A stretch of DNA of 64,000 bases from Wolbachia endosymbiont of Tyrophagus putrescentiae. Its GTDB lineage: Bacteria > Pseudomonadota > Alphaproteobacteria > Rickettsiales > Anaplasmataceae. The first letter of the stretch is position 1. Every line of letters starts with the position of its first letter. The notes beneath the pieces are model-generated. The model saw only the letters and a list, made by a program, of their open reading frames with translations, searched no databases and was not told the origin of the DNA. The position numbers and the translations under genes are program-made. This document shows positions 25,288-34,122 of the stretch, in pieces. The DNA is taken from the NCBI GenBank assembly GCA_030441635.1, contig JAUEMM010000001.1, positions 55,467 through 119,466 of the forward strand, read 5' to 3'.

Positions 25288-26649
25288 TTATTTGCCAATA
25301 GGGTAATAGCCAGTGAAGCAAGCATCGCAATATTGTGGCTCAGTGCTTTCTGCTTTAATAGCATGATATAGTCCATTAATGCTTAAAAAGGCCAAGCTAT
25401 CAACTCCTATACTGTCCCTCATTTCCTCCACGGAAAGGTTCGCTGCAATTAAATCTTTGCTATCTGGTGTATCTATCCCATAAAAACAAGGATATTTTAT
25501 TGGTGGGCTTGAAATTTTTAGATGAATCTCCTTTACTCCTGCGTCTTTCAATATGAATATTATATTTTTTAAGGTGCTGCCGCGTACTATGCTATCATCT
25601 ATTAAAACTATGCTTTTATTCTTAAGAATGTATTTGTTAGCATTGTATTTTAATTTTACTCTAACTTTACGCACCTCTGCAGTTGGTTGTATGAAGGTTC
25701 TGCCTATATAATGATTACGAATTATTCCGAGCTCCATAGGTAGACCTGAACGTTCAGCATACCCAATAGCTGCAGGTATACCAGAGTCGGGGATTGGCAC
25801 CACTACATCTGCATTGTCTGATGGACTTTCTTCTGCAAGTGTTCTACCTATATCCTTCCTTACTTCATATATAGACTTATCTTCCATCCGGCTATCTGGT
25901 CTAGAAAAATAAATATACTCAAAAACGCAAAAGCTAGACTTCTGTGGTGAAAATGGAAAAGTTGAAGTTAGCGTACCATTTGGATCAATGGTTACCAGCT
26001 CACCTGGTTTTATTTCTCTGATAAAACTCGCATTCACTATATCGAGTGCACAAGTTTCAGATGCAAGTACATAAGAATTATTTAATTGACCGAGAACAAG
26101 AGGTCTAATTCCTGCCGGATCACGCACTCCAAATATCGTATCTTCATGGATTGCGACTAGTGAATAAGCACCCTGTATTTGCTTCAGTGCACCTATAAAA
26201 CTCTCTAGAAAACTACGCTCTGTGCTGGTTGCTACTAGATGTAATACTATCTCTGTATCTATATCAGTTTTAAAAACACATCCTCTGCTAAGTAATTGCT
26301 CACGCAATTCTGCTGTTTTAATTAAATTACCATTGTGTGCTACAGCAAAACTACCAAATTTGCTGCTGCCAAGCATCGGCTGTGTCCCAGCCTTGCTGCC
26401 ACTTGTTGAATATCGAACGTGACCTATTGCATAACTTCCAGGTAAAGATTCTTTTATCTTATCTATATCATCCAATATACTGCTTACTTGGCCTGGAAAA
26501 TGATAAGAATGTAATTTATCATTGTATCCGGTAACCACGCCAAAAGACTCCTGGCCTCTATGCTGCAAAGCATGCAAACCAAGTATGGAATTAAATGCAG
26601 CATTATTGTTGCAGCTTATGCCGAATACTCCACATTCTTCGTAAAGCAT
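25288..26649 (-). CDS. purF: Amidophosphoribosyltransferase
   Basis: 453 residues. It catalyses the first committed step of purine synthesis, PRPP plus glutamine to phosphoribosylamine. The N-terminal class II glutaminase domain follows a short propeptide (MLYEE), so Cys6 in ECGVFGISC would be the nucleophile after processing. HGLQHRGQES-like GLHALQHRGQESFG and the GHVRYSTSG motif are present. The C-terminal phosphoribosyltransferase domain has the PRPP loop VLIDDSIVRGST. It indicates a working de novo purine route, as known for Wolbachia. It is probably cotranscribed with the upstream glutamine synthetase-like gene about 106 bases away. Confidence 0.96.
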   Translation of the reverse strand: MLYEECGVFGISCNNNAAFNSILGLHALQHRGQESFGVVTGYNDKLHSYHFPGQVSSILDDIDKIKESLPGSYAIGHVRYSTSGSKAGTQPMLGSSKFGSFAVAHNGNLIKTAELREQLLSRGCVFKTDIDTEIVLHLVATSTERSFLESFIGALKQIQGAYSLVAIHEDTIFGVRDPAGIRPLVLGQLNNSYVLASETCALDIVNASFIREIKPGELVTIDPNGTLTSTFPFSPQKSSFCVFEYIYFSRPDSRMEDKSIYEVRKDIGRTLAEESPSDNADVVVPIPDSGIPAAIGYAERSGLPMELGIIRNHYIGRTFIQPTAEVRKVRVKLKYNANKYILKNKSIVLIDDSIVRGSTLKNIIFILKDAGVKEIHLKISSPPIKYPCFYGIDTPDSKDLIAANLSVEEMRDSIGVDSLAFLSINGLYHAIKAESTEPQYCDACFTGYYPIGK

Positions 26650-26755
26650 ATAAATTATTAAGTAAAGTTTAATTTTACTTTATAGAACGCATAAAGTACA
26701 AGTTTTTATTTTTATACAGTACTCTTCTCCAACCGATTTTCTCTTCTTTTGTATC

Positions 26756-27877
26756 CTAAATGTGGTAATAGGATGAGAATTCTGCAGGCTGCACAGCAGT
26801 TTCTACTTTTTTTATCTCGTCACACTTTACTGTTATATAGTGATCAATTTGCTCATTAGTAAACACATCTCCTTGAAGCAAAAATTCTCTGTCTTTATCA
26901 AGTGCTTCCAACGCCTCACTTAAAGACCGTGCTGCTGTCTCATTAAAACTGAGCTTATTTTTTATACCATCAATACCCGCCATAAGTACAGCGGCAAAAC
27001 AAAGATAAGAGTTTGCTGTTGGATCCGGGAAAAGCAATTTAGATTGTGAAGCAAAATTAGGCAAATTGATGAGTCTTTTATAACTGTTTGTGGTTGGGTT
27101 AGAGAAAGCATTAATCGCTTTTATATGTTGCATAATGCCACCCATATAATGTCGATAGTTTTCAGATTTCTCAAATAAATCCTCATTATTACGCAATAAT
27201 GACTGGTATAGGCACAAACCATTGCCTTCGCCTTGCATCACTGGCTTAGGCATGAAAGTTGCTGTTTTTCCGTAAGAATGAGCAACATTGCGTATAACAT
27301 ACTTGGATTTTTGAATGCTATCAGCACTCTCTATAAAACTACTATTACCAACTCGTATTACACCTTGAAAAGGTGAAACCTTTTTATGATACAGCGGATT
27401 TTTTATACTGCTCTCTTTCATCATTAGCAATATTTCTGACCTTAAATCAGACAAAGGATCTATTGCAGATGAAACATCAAAGCTACCGCGATTCTGTTTC
27501 TTTATATTTAAATAATTTTCTACAGGACTAAAACTGACATGTGAATTATATGGATCAACCCTAAAATTTACTTCATCAAAAATAGAAAATCCTATTTCAA
27601 AACCAAATTGCACTTTATCAGCTATTGCTATTGATAGTATATAATCATATGCTTTCTTAGCCACTGCCCGTGAGCCGTGGTCACATAGCACTACAGCTGT
27701 TAACTGCACACAAAATGGATCAAGAAATATAGTCTGCAAATCCGGTGCTAATTCTCTTTCATCGATTATATTATCAGCACTGTATGTAACATTATGAACT
27801 TTTCCAACCAGATCCGTAAAGCGAAAGTCAACAAACTGTACGGAGTTTTGTTCTATGAATTTTATTAACTCAATCAT
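26756..27877 (-). CDS. Glutamine synthetase homologue lacking catalytic residues (pseudoenzyme)
   Basis: 373 residues versus about 470 for GlnA type I. Fold landmarks are retained: FVDFRFTDLVGK at the N-terminus, GKTATFMPKP (about 203-212), NPTTNSYKRLI (260-270), LLFPDPTANSYLCFAAVLMA and the C-terminal PAEFSSYYHI. Most metal and substrate ligands are gone. PEPEF is replaced by FEIGF (94-97), the two Glu of HHHEVATAGQNEV are absent near 164-173, the His pair becomes Cys222/Tyr224 in GLCLYQS, and the segment with the catalytic arginines (after KRL) and the adenylylation loop are deleted. The open frame is uninterrupted, which suggests selection for a non-catalytic role such as glutamine sensing; that is inference. 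Confidence 0.88.
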   Translation of the reverse strand: MIELIKFIEQNSVQFVDFRFTDLVGKVHNVTYSADNIIDERELAPDLQTIFLDPFCVQLTAVVLCDHGSRAVAKKAYDYILSIAIADKVQFGFEIGFSIFDEVNFRVDPYNSHVSFSPVENYLNIKKQNRGSFDVSSAIDPLSDLRSEILLMMKESSIKNPLYHKKVSPFQGVIRVGNSSFIESADSIQKSKYVIRNVAHSYGKTATFMPKPVMQGEGNGLCLYQSLLRNNEDLFEKSENYRHYMGGIMQHIKAINAFSNPTTNSYKRLINLPNFASQSKLLFPDPTANSYLCFAAVLMAGIDGIKNKLSFNETAARSLSEALEALDKDREFLLQGDVFTNEQIDHYITVKCDEIKKVETAVQPAEFSSYYHI

Positions 27878-27918
27878 ACCAACATTACATCGTTACTGTA
27901 TCATATATGAATTTTCAT

Positions 27919-27947
27919 TTGATTAAAATAAATAAAATCTGTATTAA
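27919..27947 (+). promoter_or_regulatory. Putative promoter of tRNA-Lys
   Basis: TTGATT (27919-27924) and TATTAA (27942-27947) are spaced by 17 bases and end nine bases before the tRNA. Pattern-based inference. Confidence 0.45.
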
Positions 27948-27956
27948 TATTACCAG

Positions 27957-28029
27957 GATCCCGTAGCTCAGTCGGTAGAGCACCTGACTTTTAATCAGGT
28001 TGTCGCGTGTTCGATTCACGCCGGGATCA
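27957..28029 (+). tRNA. tRNA-Lys (anticodon TTT)
   Basis: A 73-base cloverleaf. Acceptor GATCCCG pairs with CGGGATC; the D arm is GCTC...GAGC; the anticodon stem CCTGA/TCAGG holds loop CTTTTAA (anticodon TTT); the T arm is GCGTG TTCGATT CACGC. Discriminator A, no encoded CCA. Confidence 0.96.
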
Positions 28030-28122
28030 TTGTAATATTTCATAAGCTCATCTATACTAGTTTTGTTTTAACCATAAAACCTGTTTCATTAGCCTACTTT
28101 TCCCCAATATGTTTTAGCTGCT

Positions 28123-28286
28123 ATGAAAGCAAAGGGTTTTTTGCAGAAGTTTTAGAGGTTCAAAGAGAAACACTTGAAAAACTCTATACAGTGAGAAATA
28201 AACATTATAGTAGGCCTACAACTTCACTTGAAAACAATAAAGTTGATAAAGCCGCTAGTAATCAGGAAGCTACTGTATCGCAGTAA
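28123..28286 (+). pseudogene. Small reading frame broken at a T6 run
   Basis: ATG at 28123 opens MKAKGF and hits a stop soon after six T residues (28137-28142). In the next frame the sequence continues without interruption as AEVLEVQRETLEKLY and onward to TAA at 28284. One extra T would give a single frame of about 54 residues, helical and hydrophilic. There is no strong ribosome binding site. It may be a decayed gene, the 3' end of a lost gene, or a slippage-dependent gene; no family recognised. Confidence 0.35.
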
Positions 28287-28352
28287 GTATTGCAGCTTGC
28301 TGCTCGTTTGATAATTGATTATAATAATGTTGGTTATTATGAGATAAAAAGC

Positions 28353-29543
28353 TTGGTAGATTACGAGGAAATATTTTTAAACAAAATAAAAAGCATCAAA
28401 GAAGAAGGTCGCTATCGTGAGTTTACAAATTTTTCCTCGCTGCCGGGCAGACTTCCTTACATCATGGATTACGAAAGGGGTAGGGAAGTGATTGTATGGT
28501 GCAGCAATAATTACTTAGGAATGGGACAAAATGAAAGTGTTATCTCTGCAATTAAAAATTCATCAGTTCAAGTTGGTGCGGGTGGTACAAGAAATATATC
28601 CGGTACAACAAAAGAGGTTGTTGAGTTAGAAACATCTTTGGCTGATTTACATCAAAAAGAAGCTGCTCTGACTTTTGCCTGTGGATATTTAGCTAATCAG
28701 ACTTCACTGAGTACTCTATCATCTGTTATTCCTGACGTGGTAATTCTTTCAGATGAGAAAAATCATTCCTCAATGATAGAAGGCATCAAGTCGGGCAGAA
28801 GACCCAAATATGTATTCAGGCACAATGATATTGGGCATCTGGAAGAACTGCTAAAATCCATAGAAAAAAACACACCAAAAATTATAGCTTTTGAGTCTGT
28901 ATACTCGATGGATGGAGATGTAGCTCCATTGAGAGAAATATGTGATCTTGCTGATCAGTACAACGCTATCACTTATTTAGATGAAGTACATGCAGTTGGA
29001 CTTTATGGTCCTCGCGGTGGTGGGATTGCGGAGAAGTATGGACTAATGGATAGGGTAACTGTCATTCAGGGTACATTATCTAAAGCTTTTGGAGTCATGG
29101 GTGGATATATAGCATCGTCAAAGAATTTGGTGGATGTAATCAGAAGCTCTGCTCCGGGATTTATATTTACTACCGCTATGTCACCAATCCTTGCAGCAGC
29201 AGCAAAAGCCAGTGTTGAGCACTTGAAGTTAAGCAATGTTGAGAGAGAGAAGCACAGGGTTGTTGTTGAAAAAGTCAAAACTGCGTTTAAAAAAGCAGGA
29301 ATTAATTTTATACCAACAAATACTCATATAATCCCGATAATAATTGGTGATCCAGAGCTGTCCAAAAGAGCGTCGAAATTGCTGTTTGATGAATATGGAA
29401 TATATGTTCAGCATATAAATTATCCAACAGTTCAAAAAGGCACTGAACGCCTTCGTATTACCCCTACTCCTTATCATACCGATGAAATGATAGAACACCT
29501 GACGGATTCTTTAGTAAAGGTTCTTGCTTGTTACACAGTTTAG
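28353..29543 (+). CDS. hemA: 5-aminolevulinate synthase
   Basis: 396 residues if translation starts at the TTG at 28353 (giving (M)[21 protein letters not shown], which matches the family start). No in-frame ATG precedes the conserved region, and an alternative TTG lies at 28290. It condenses glycine and succinyl-CoA, the first step of C4-type heme synthesis. Visible motifs are [41 protein letters not shown] and the PLP lysine in [12 protein letters not shown]. It ends convergently with the Smr gene, overlapping by four bases. Confidence 0.95.
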   Translation: MVDYEEIFLNKIKSIKEEGRYREFTNFSSLPGRLPYIMDYERGREVIVWCSNNYLGMGQNESVISAIKNSSVQVGAGGTRNISGTTKEVVELETSLADLHQKEAALTFACGYLANQTSLSTLSSVIPDVVILSDEKNHSSMIEGIKSGRRPKYVFRHNDIGHLEELLKSIEKNTPKIIAFESVYSMDGDVAPLREICDLADQYNAITYLDEVHAVGLYGPRGGGIAEKYGLMDRVTVIQGTLSKAFGVMGGYIASSKNLVDVIRSSAPGFIFTTAMSPILAAAAKASVEHLKLSNVEREKHRVVVEKVKTAFKKAGINFIPTNTHIIPIIIGDPELSKRASKLLFDEYGIYVQHINYPTVQKGTERLRITPTPYHTDEMIEHLTDSLVKVLACYTV

Positions 29544-29998
29544 GAATTTCTATTTTTTCTCAGTAAAATATAAAAAGCACCCTTGCCACCATGCTTTTCT
29601 GTAGCTTGTTGATGATATAGCACTAGGTTACGAATTCGAATATCGACTAGCCATTTTGGTAAGTTACTTTTTATAGTCTCCATTTTATTCATTTTATTGC
29701 CATACCCTGTAATTACCAGTAAACATCTATTACCTATTTGGTAATTTCTGACAATGAAATTGACAAATGTGTGGTAAGCGCTTTCTATGCTGTAACCATG
29801 CAGATCTAACTTACCACTTATAAGATATTTACCACTATCAACTTTCAATTTTATCAGGCAAAAAGGTGATTCACTAAAGGCAGATGAGTAGTCACATCTA
29901 TCGCTATTTGCAGGTTGTAAATTTATCTTATGGTCAGTGCTGAAAATGACTTTCTTTTCTTTTATAGGTTTAACGTTTTTTTGCCAATCATCTAACAT
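29540..29998 (-). CDS. Smr domain protein
   Basis: 152 residues. The C-terminal Smr domain is recognised by [20 protein letters not shown] (about 92-111) and ITGYGN, the equivalent of the usual TGKG loop; the Lys is replaced here. The N-terminal 80 residues are poorly conserved linker. Smr domains cut DNA or RNA, for example in MutS2 and in ribosome-collision endonucleases; the stand-alone alphaproteobacterial form (YdaL/SmrA-like) has no firm role. Its stop overlaps hemA. Confidence 0.88.
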   Translation of the reverse strand: MLDDWQKNVKPIKEKKVIFSTDHKINLQPANSDRCDYSSAFSESPFCLIKLKVDSGKYLISGKLDLHGYSIESAYHTFVNFIVRNYQIGNRCLLVITGYGNKMNKMETIKSNLPKWLVDIRIRNLVLYHQQATEKHGGKGAFYILLRKNRNS

Positions 29999-30077
29999 AA
30001 ATATGCTAACAAAGCTTTATTATTTTACAATAATATTAAGATGTAGTAAAATACTCTATGTTCTATTATGTTAATAT

Positions 30078-30806
30078 ATGAAAAAATCAAAAGTTCACGA
30101 GAATTTTTGGATATATGGAAAACACACCTGCATATCAGCTCTTAAAAATAAAAACAGAAAGTGCATAGAGCTCTTAGTGGTAGAAAAGCAGGATACAGAT
30201 GAAATCATGCAATATGCAAAAAGTCGCAATATTAAAGTTAAAGCAGTAGAAAGCAAAGTATTTAACAGTATCTTCCCACAAGGTGTAAATCACCAATCAG
30301 TTGCTCTAAAAGTTGTACCTATTGCTAATTACTTAAGTGTAGAAGATGTAGCGCAAAACTCTGCTGAAAGCTCTACCATCGTGATTTTAGATCAAGTAAC
30401 TGACACTCATAATATAGGTTCTATACTCAGAACTTCTGCTTGCTTTAATGTTGATGCAGTAGTGCTGCCTTATGATAATTCGCCGTACGAAAATGCGTCT
30501 ATTGCAAAAGCAGCATGTGGATCTTTAGATGTCGTTCCACTGATATATGTTGTGAATATAGTCAATACAATTAAGATCTTAAAAAGTTTTAATTACTGGT
30601 GTTATGGCTTTGACTGTAACTCTGGAGAAGATATACATATTTTACCGAAAAAAAGAGTTGTCATATTTGGCTCTGAAGATAAAGGGTTACGCAGATTAGT
30701 TAAAGAGAACTGCGATCAACTTTTGAGGATACCAATATCGAATAATATCAATAGCTTGAACGTTTCAAATGCTGCGGCGATAGCGTTGTATGCTATCCGA
30801 AGCTAA
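30078..30806 (+). CDS. rlmB: 23S rRNA (guanosine-2'-O)-methyltransferase, RlmB/TrmH family
   Basis: 242 residues. The N-terminal substrate-binding domain opens with NFWIYGKHTCISALKNKNRK, and the SPOUT domain follows. Motif 1 is LDQVTDTHNIGSILRTSACF, motif 2 VIFGSEDKGLRRLV, and motif 3 IPISNNINSLNVSNAAAIAL. The order and length fit RlmB, which methylates G2251 in the peptidyl-transferase P-loop; other TrmH-family targets are possible. It ends convergently with the SDR gene, overlapping by four bases. Confidence 0.9.
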   Translation: MKKSKVHENFWIYGKHTCISALKNKNRKCIELLVVEKQDTDEIMQYAKSRNIKVKAVESKVFNSIFPQGVNHQSVALKVVPIANYLSVEDVAQNSAESSTIVILDQVTDTHNIGSILRTSACFNVDAVVLPYDNSPYENASIAKAACGSLDVVPLIYVVNIVNTIKILKSFNYWCYGFDCNSGEDIHILPKKRVVIFGSEDKGLRRLVKENCDQLLRIPISNNINSLNVSNAAAIALYAIRS

Positions 30807-31525
30807 TTAACTAACGCTCGAACTTCTCCTGATGTGCTACAATTTGCAGAAGCGAGTTCTACAAATTTATTAATTAGCTCAGTAACATCGTTTTCTGAGA
30901 GTGTTTTTTTATTATCAGTTGCACTTTCTAGATATACAGCATTTACACATAATTTCGTGTGTTTTGTCTCAGATGCATATATTTTCACCATTGTTTCTAG
31001 CGCAGCTTTACTTGCAGCATATATTCCATGATATGGATAAGATGAAGGAGATAAAGTTGCTTCTGAAGTGAGGAAGATTATTCTTCCAGCATCGGACTTT
31101 TTTAGTATTGGATCTAGGTTTTTTAGCAAATACCAGTTAGCAGTGAAATTTGTATCCATTATGTTTTGAACTGCACCTAAATCGTAATCTTGTGTAGGGC
31201 TTAATTCACCAAGAGCCTCAGCACATCCAACTAATATATCAAGAGCTCCGGACTCCGATAATTTTAAATTTGTTATTTTATTTGCAAGTAGTGTTACATT
31301 TTCAAAATCTAAGAGATCAAGCTGTATTAGTATTATAGAGTTTTCTTTCAGCTCCTTAAATTCTTCGATTATTTCATTATATAGTATATTTAGGTTATCA
31401 ATGGAACGTGAAATTAGGATCACGTGTGCACCTTCGTTGATAAATTTCTTAGCAATAGCAGAGCCCATTGCACTAGAAGCTCCAGTGATAAGCGCCACTT
31501 TGCCTTCTAAAAGTTTATTACTCAT
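30803..31525 (-). CDS. Short-chain dehydrogenase/reductase
   Basis: 240 residues. The Rossmann start KVALITGASSAMGSAIA (about 9-25) binds NAD(P), and the catalytic Ser and YxxxK lie in FLTSEATLSPSS and GIYAASKAALE. The usual NNAG motif is replaced by a VGCAEAL segment. It resembles YciK-type SDRs, although the substrate is unknown. It is preceded by AGGAGATAT as ribosome binding site and lies 15 bases after the brkB-like gene on the same strand, so the two are probably cotranscribed. Confidence 0.9.
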   Translation of the reverse strand: MSNKLLEGKVALITGASSAMGSAIAKKFINEGAHVILISRSIDNLNILYNEIIEEFKELKENSIILIQLDLLDFENVTLLANKITNLKLSESGALDILVGCAEALGELSPTQDYDLGAVQNIMDTNFTANWYLLKNLDPILKKSDAGRIIFLTSEATLSPSSYPYHGIYAASKAALETMVKIYASETKHTKLCVNAVYLESATDNKKTLSENDVTELINKFVELASANCSTSGEVRALVN

Positions 31526-31540
31526 AATATCTCCTTACTC

Positions 31541-32353
31541 TTACAGTTTAGTAAAGTGCTTTAGGTGAAAGTTAAACTTTGCACCATATATAAAAATTAG
31601 ACTGATCATATAAAAAAATAATAATGACACTACCACACCACCTAAACTACCGTATATCAAGTTTAGCTGATTAAAGGAAGTTTTTAAATATTGTTTGAAA
31701 ATGATAGCAGAGACTGTCCACAAAATAACAGCAACACACGCCCCTGGAAATACGTCTAAAAAGTTTTGTTTGATATTTGGTAGCATAAAATATAGCCAAG
31801 AAACCACCATAAATAAAATAAATCCAACAAATAGATATTTAATGTAAGTTAGTCCATAGTAAGAAAAATCAACAAACATTGGTACTAATGTAGAACACAA
31901 TATGGTTAAAATTACAAGAATAGTTATTACCAGAAATTGTAATATGCTTAACACTCTTCTTAGTATGTAAGGTGGTGAAACTGGCACTTTATAGGCTTTA
32001 TTTAATATTGTTCTGAATCCTTCGATGGTGGATGAGGCAGTCCAGATTGCACCAACGATAGCGAAAGTTAATAAACTATATGGTGGGCCTGAAATTATCT
32101 CTTTTATACGTGGCATGAAAGATGCCAAAATGTCCTGAGGCATGCTATCAATTATCAGGAGCCAATGAATATTATATTGATCCAATAGATTTGCAAATGT
32201 TGATGCCAAAGCCATTAAAACAATAAGGGAGGGAAATATTGATAGCAAAATTAAAAACGATAAATATCCTGCATGCTCTATCCCATCATTATAAATTGTG
32301 TCAATTAAGGCACGGTAGAGACAATAAATAACGGTCTGTAATAATTTATTCAT
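31541..32353 (-). CDS. YihY/BrkB family inner-membrane protein
   Basis: 270 residues from the ATG at 32353 (MNKLLQTVIYCLYRAL), which matches the family start; in-frame starts at 32407 and 32440 are possible. Six hydrophobic segments are visible. Family landmarks are DGIEHAGYLSFLILLSIFPS near the N-terminus and YGSLGGVVVSLLFFY near the end. These proteins were once misnamed ribonuclease BN; they are polytopic membrane proteins of uncertain function, possibly envelope or lipid related. It precedes the SDR gene in the same direction. Confidence 0.9.
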   Translation of the reverse strand: MNKLLQTVIYCLYRALIDTIYNDGIEHAGYLSFLILLSIFPSLIVLMALASTFANLLDQYNIHWLLIIDSMPQDILASFMPRIKEIISGPPYSLLTFAIVGAIWTASSTIEGFRTILNKAYKVPVSPPYILRRVLSILQFLVITILVILTILCSTLVPMFVDFSYYGLTYIKYLFVGFILFMVVSWLYFMLPNIKQNFLDVFPGACVAVILWTVSAIIFKQYLKTSFNQLNLIYGSLGGVVVSLLFFYMISLIFIYGAKFNFHLKHFTKL

Positions 32354-32533
32354 TGTAGTGTAAAACAAAAATAGAGCATAAGCTATTCTAGAGTAAATAG
32401 AATACATTTTTAAGTAAAAAATTCTTGTATCAATTGCCACTAACCTCAGCTAGTTGTAATTGATAGGTAGTCTTGCTAGTATATTGGATTGATTTATTAA
32501 AAATAATACTTTATAATTTAACTATATTGGTTA

Positions 32534-33676
32534 ATGATTAAGGGTATGTATACACTGCAGAGTCTAAATAGAAAGAAAAGGTTACAATTAAGGTTAGAGC
32601 TACCAAGTATTAATACAGATACATCTGAAACTAACCATTGTAAAATTAAGCTTTCAGATAACGCACCAATATTTGGAACTTGGGTACCAAGATCTGAAGG
32701 AGCGGACTTTCCTGATGGTAATAATAGTAATCTTGACTATGTAGGCGTGATAGTAGATCATATACTTAATAAAAACGAAGATAGAGAATATTATTTAATT
32801 TTAAACGGTCCTGGATTTCGGCCTGGTCAGATAGATGGGATAAAAGCACAATTTGGAATAAGGTTACAAGGTGAATTAAATCGAGTTCACATTATTGATC
32901 TACACCAATATGACTGGAGTGAAGTAGATAAGGGTTGGAAAATAGATGGTAAAGACATTAGCATCAAAAAATATTTTGAAGACATGTATAGTATGGATGA
33001 TGAAATGAGAACATATCCTGCTATAGAGTTCGATAGCTTTAGAATGATAGCTCATGCACTTTTTCCGCAGATTGTTAAAAAATATGAAGGTGCAATATAC
33101 ATAGATCATGATACTTTAAGGGCAATGGAAGGCCCTATGGGAAAAAATATAACAATCCCTGAGGGAATCCTTGTTGGAACAATATACAATCCTGGACTAA
33201 ATGTTATATTTGCAAATAATGATCTAATCGCAATTGATGACGCATATTTAGCGGCTGTATTTTTATTTACTTATAATGGTGGTCTATTGAGTCAAAGAAC
33301 AATGTGTGATCGCATAAGACAAGAACATCAATTCTTATCGAAATCTAAAATAAATACAGTGGATAAATTATTATCACAATTTCCTCTTTTAAACTCTACA
33401 GAATTCCTCATCAATGTGGAAAAAGGTATTATTACAAGCCATGTGGAATTCCAAAAATTACTTTTATGTACAGCATTAGAGTTGATGGAGAACCGAAGAG
33501 AAAGCACAAAAAATTTTGATTTTAAGGAAAATAACGGTCGTTTTCCTTTTGCAATTCAACACGACCTCTCTTGGAAAGAAGGAAGACTGTTTTATAATGA
33601 GGAAAGATCTAACTTAACAACTGTGATATCAGGTCCTACTATTAATTCGATTACTTCACAACAGCTATGCTGTTAA
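32534..33676 (+). CDS. Putative glycosyltransferase with DXD motif, candidate effector
   Basis: 380 residues, no clear overall family match. Residues about 165-195 read EFDSFRMIAHALFP then YEGAIYIDHDTLR. This is the arrangement of GT-A sugar transferases of the GT32/GT44 type, where a helix (SDxxRxxxLxxxGG) precedes I-Y-x-D-x-D. Here D191-H-D193 would be the metal-binding DXD. A C-terminal QHDLSWKEG (about 342-350) recalls the H...SW motif that closes the nucleotide-sugar site in these families. A short Lys/Arg-rich N-terminus precedes; no signal peptide or membrane helix is seen. It could modify host or surface targets. The enzyme assignment is inferred from motifs. Confidence 0.7.
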   Translation: MIKGMYTLQSLNRKKRLQLRLELPSINTDTSETNHCKIKLSDNAPIFGTWVPRSEGADFPDGNNSNLDYVGVIVDHILNKNEDREYYLILNGPGFRPGQIDGIKAQFGIRLQGELNRVHIIDLHQYDWSEVDKGWKIDGKDISIKKYFEDMYSMDDEMRTYPAIEFDSFRMIAHALFPQIVKKYEGAIYIDHDTLRAMEGPMGKNITIPEGILVGTIYNPGLNVIFANNDLIAIDDAYLAAVFLFTYNGGLLSQRTMCDRIRQEHQFLSKSKINTVDKLLSQFPLLNSTEFLINVEKGIITSHVEFQKLLLCTALELMENRRESTKNFDFKENNGRFPFAIQHDLSWKEGRLFYNEERSNLTTVISGPTINSITSQQLCC

Positions 33677-34088
33677 GTCATTCATACTGAAGTAGTCCAA
33701 CACTGAAGTCTAGATCCAGATTATGGTAGAGTATATTTCAGAAGTCATAACGGGTTAATGGAGGCGGTTACAGTAGTAAAGATAGTATAGTAAAACAGCT
33801 ATAACATCAATCCAAAAACTGTTATGAAAGTGATCGTTCACTCAAGACATCAAAGTAGGTCCAAAACAGTCAACCAAAGAGAGAAAATTCACCCTAGATG
33901 ACTTGTCTTTATAACTCCAATTGCGAAGAAAACGGTAAAAAAGCGAGCTGGGATATTTCTCTTTATAAAATAGGAGGCACAATAAAATTATTTTGTTGTA
34001 TCGGCGATTTTTGCAATGCAATCGACAAAAATTTTGCGAAACCATCAATCTCCATGTTAAATCCTCTGACTGGGATTATTTTGAGTGA
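33677..34088. other. Decayed intergenic mosaic
   Basis: No intact gene. It contains the apparent 3' end of a lost gene (open frame from about 33826 ending TAA at 33914, with KQSTKERKFTLDDLSL), then a short 5' fragment of a transposase-like frame from 33982 (listed separately). The rest is non-coding. The junction of two unrelated gene ends suggests past insertion and deletion. Confidence 0.45.
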
Positions 34089-34122
34089 TTATACAGTCCC
34101 AAGTTTCATGTTTCGTTTGTAG
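33982..34122 (+). pseudogene. 5' fragment of a transposase-like gene (IS982-like)
   Basis: A strong AGGAGG at 33972-33977 is followed at start-codon distance by ATA instead of ATG. The frame then reads IKLFCCIGDFCNAIDKNFAK, which resembles the opening of IS982-family transposases (a ...FC.IDDFC... start). After about 25 residues the similarity ends and the frame runs into the convergent gene at 34089. This is therefore a truncated remnant with a lost start codon. Family assignment is from memory of the motif only. Confidence 0.45.
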
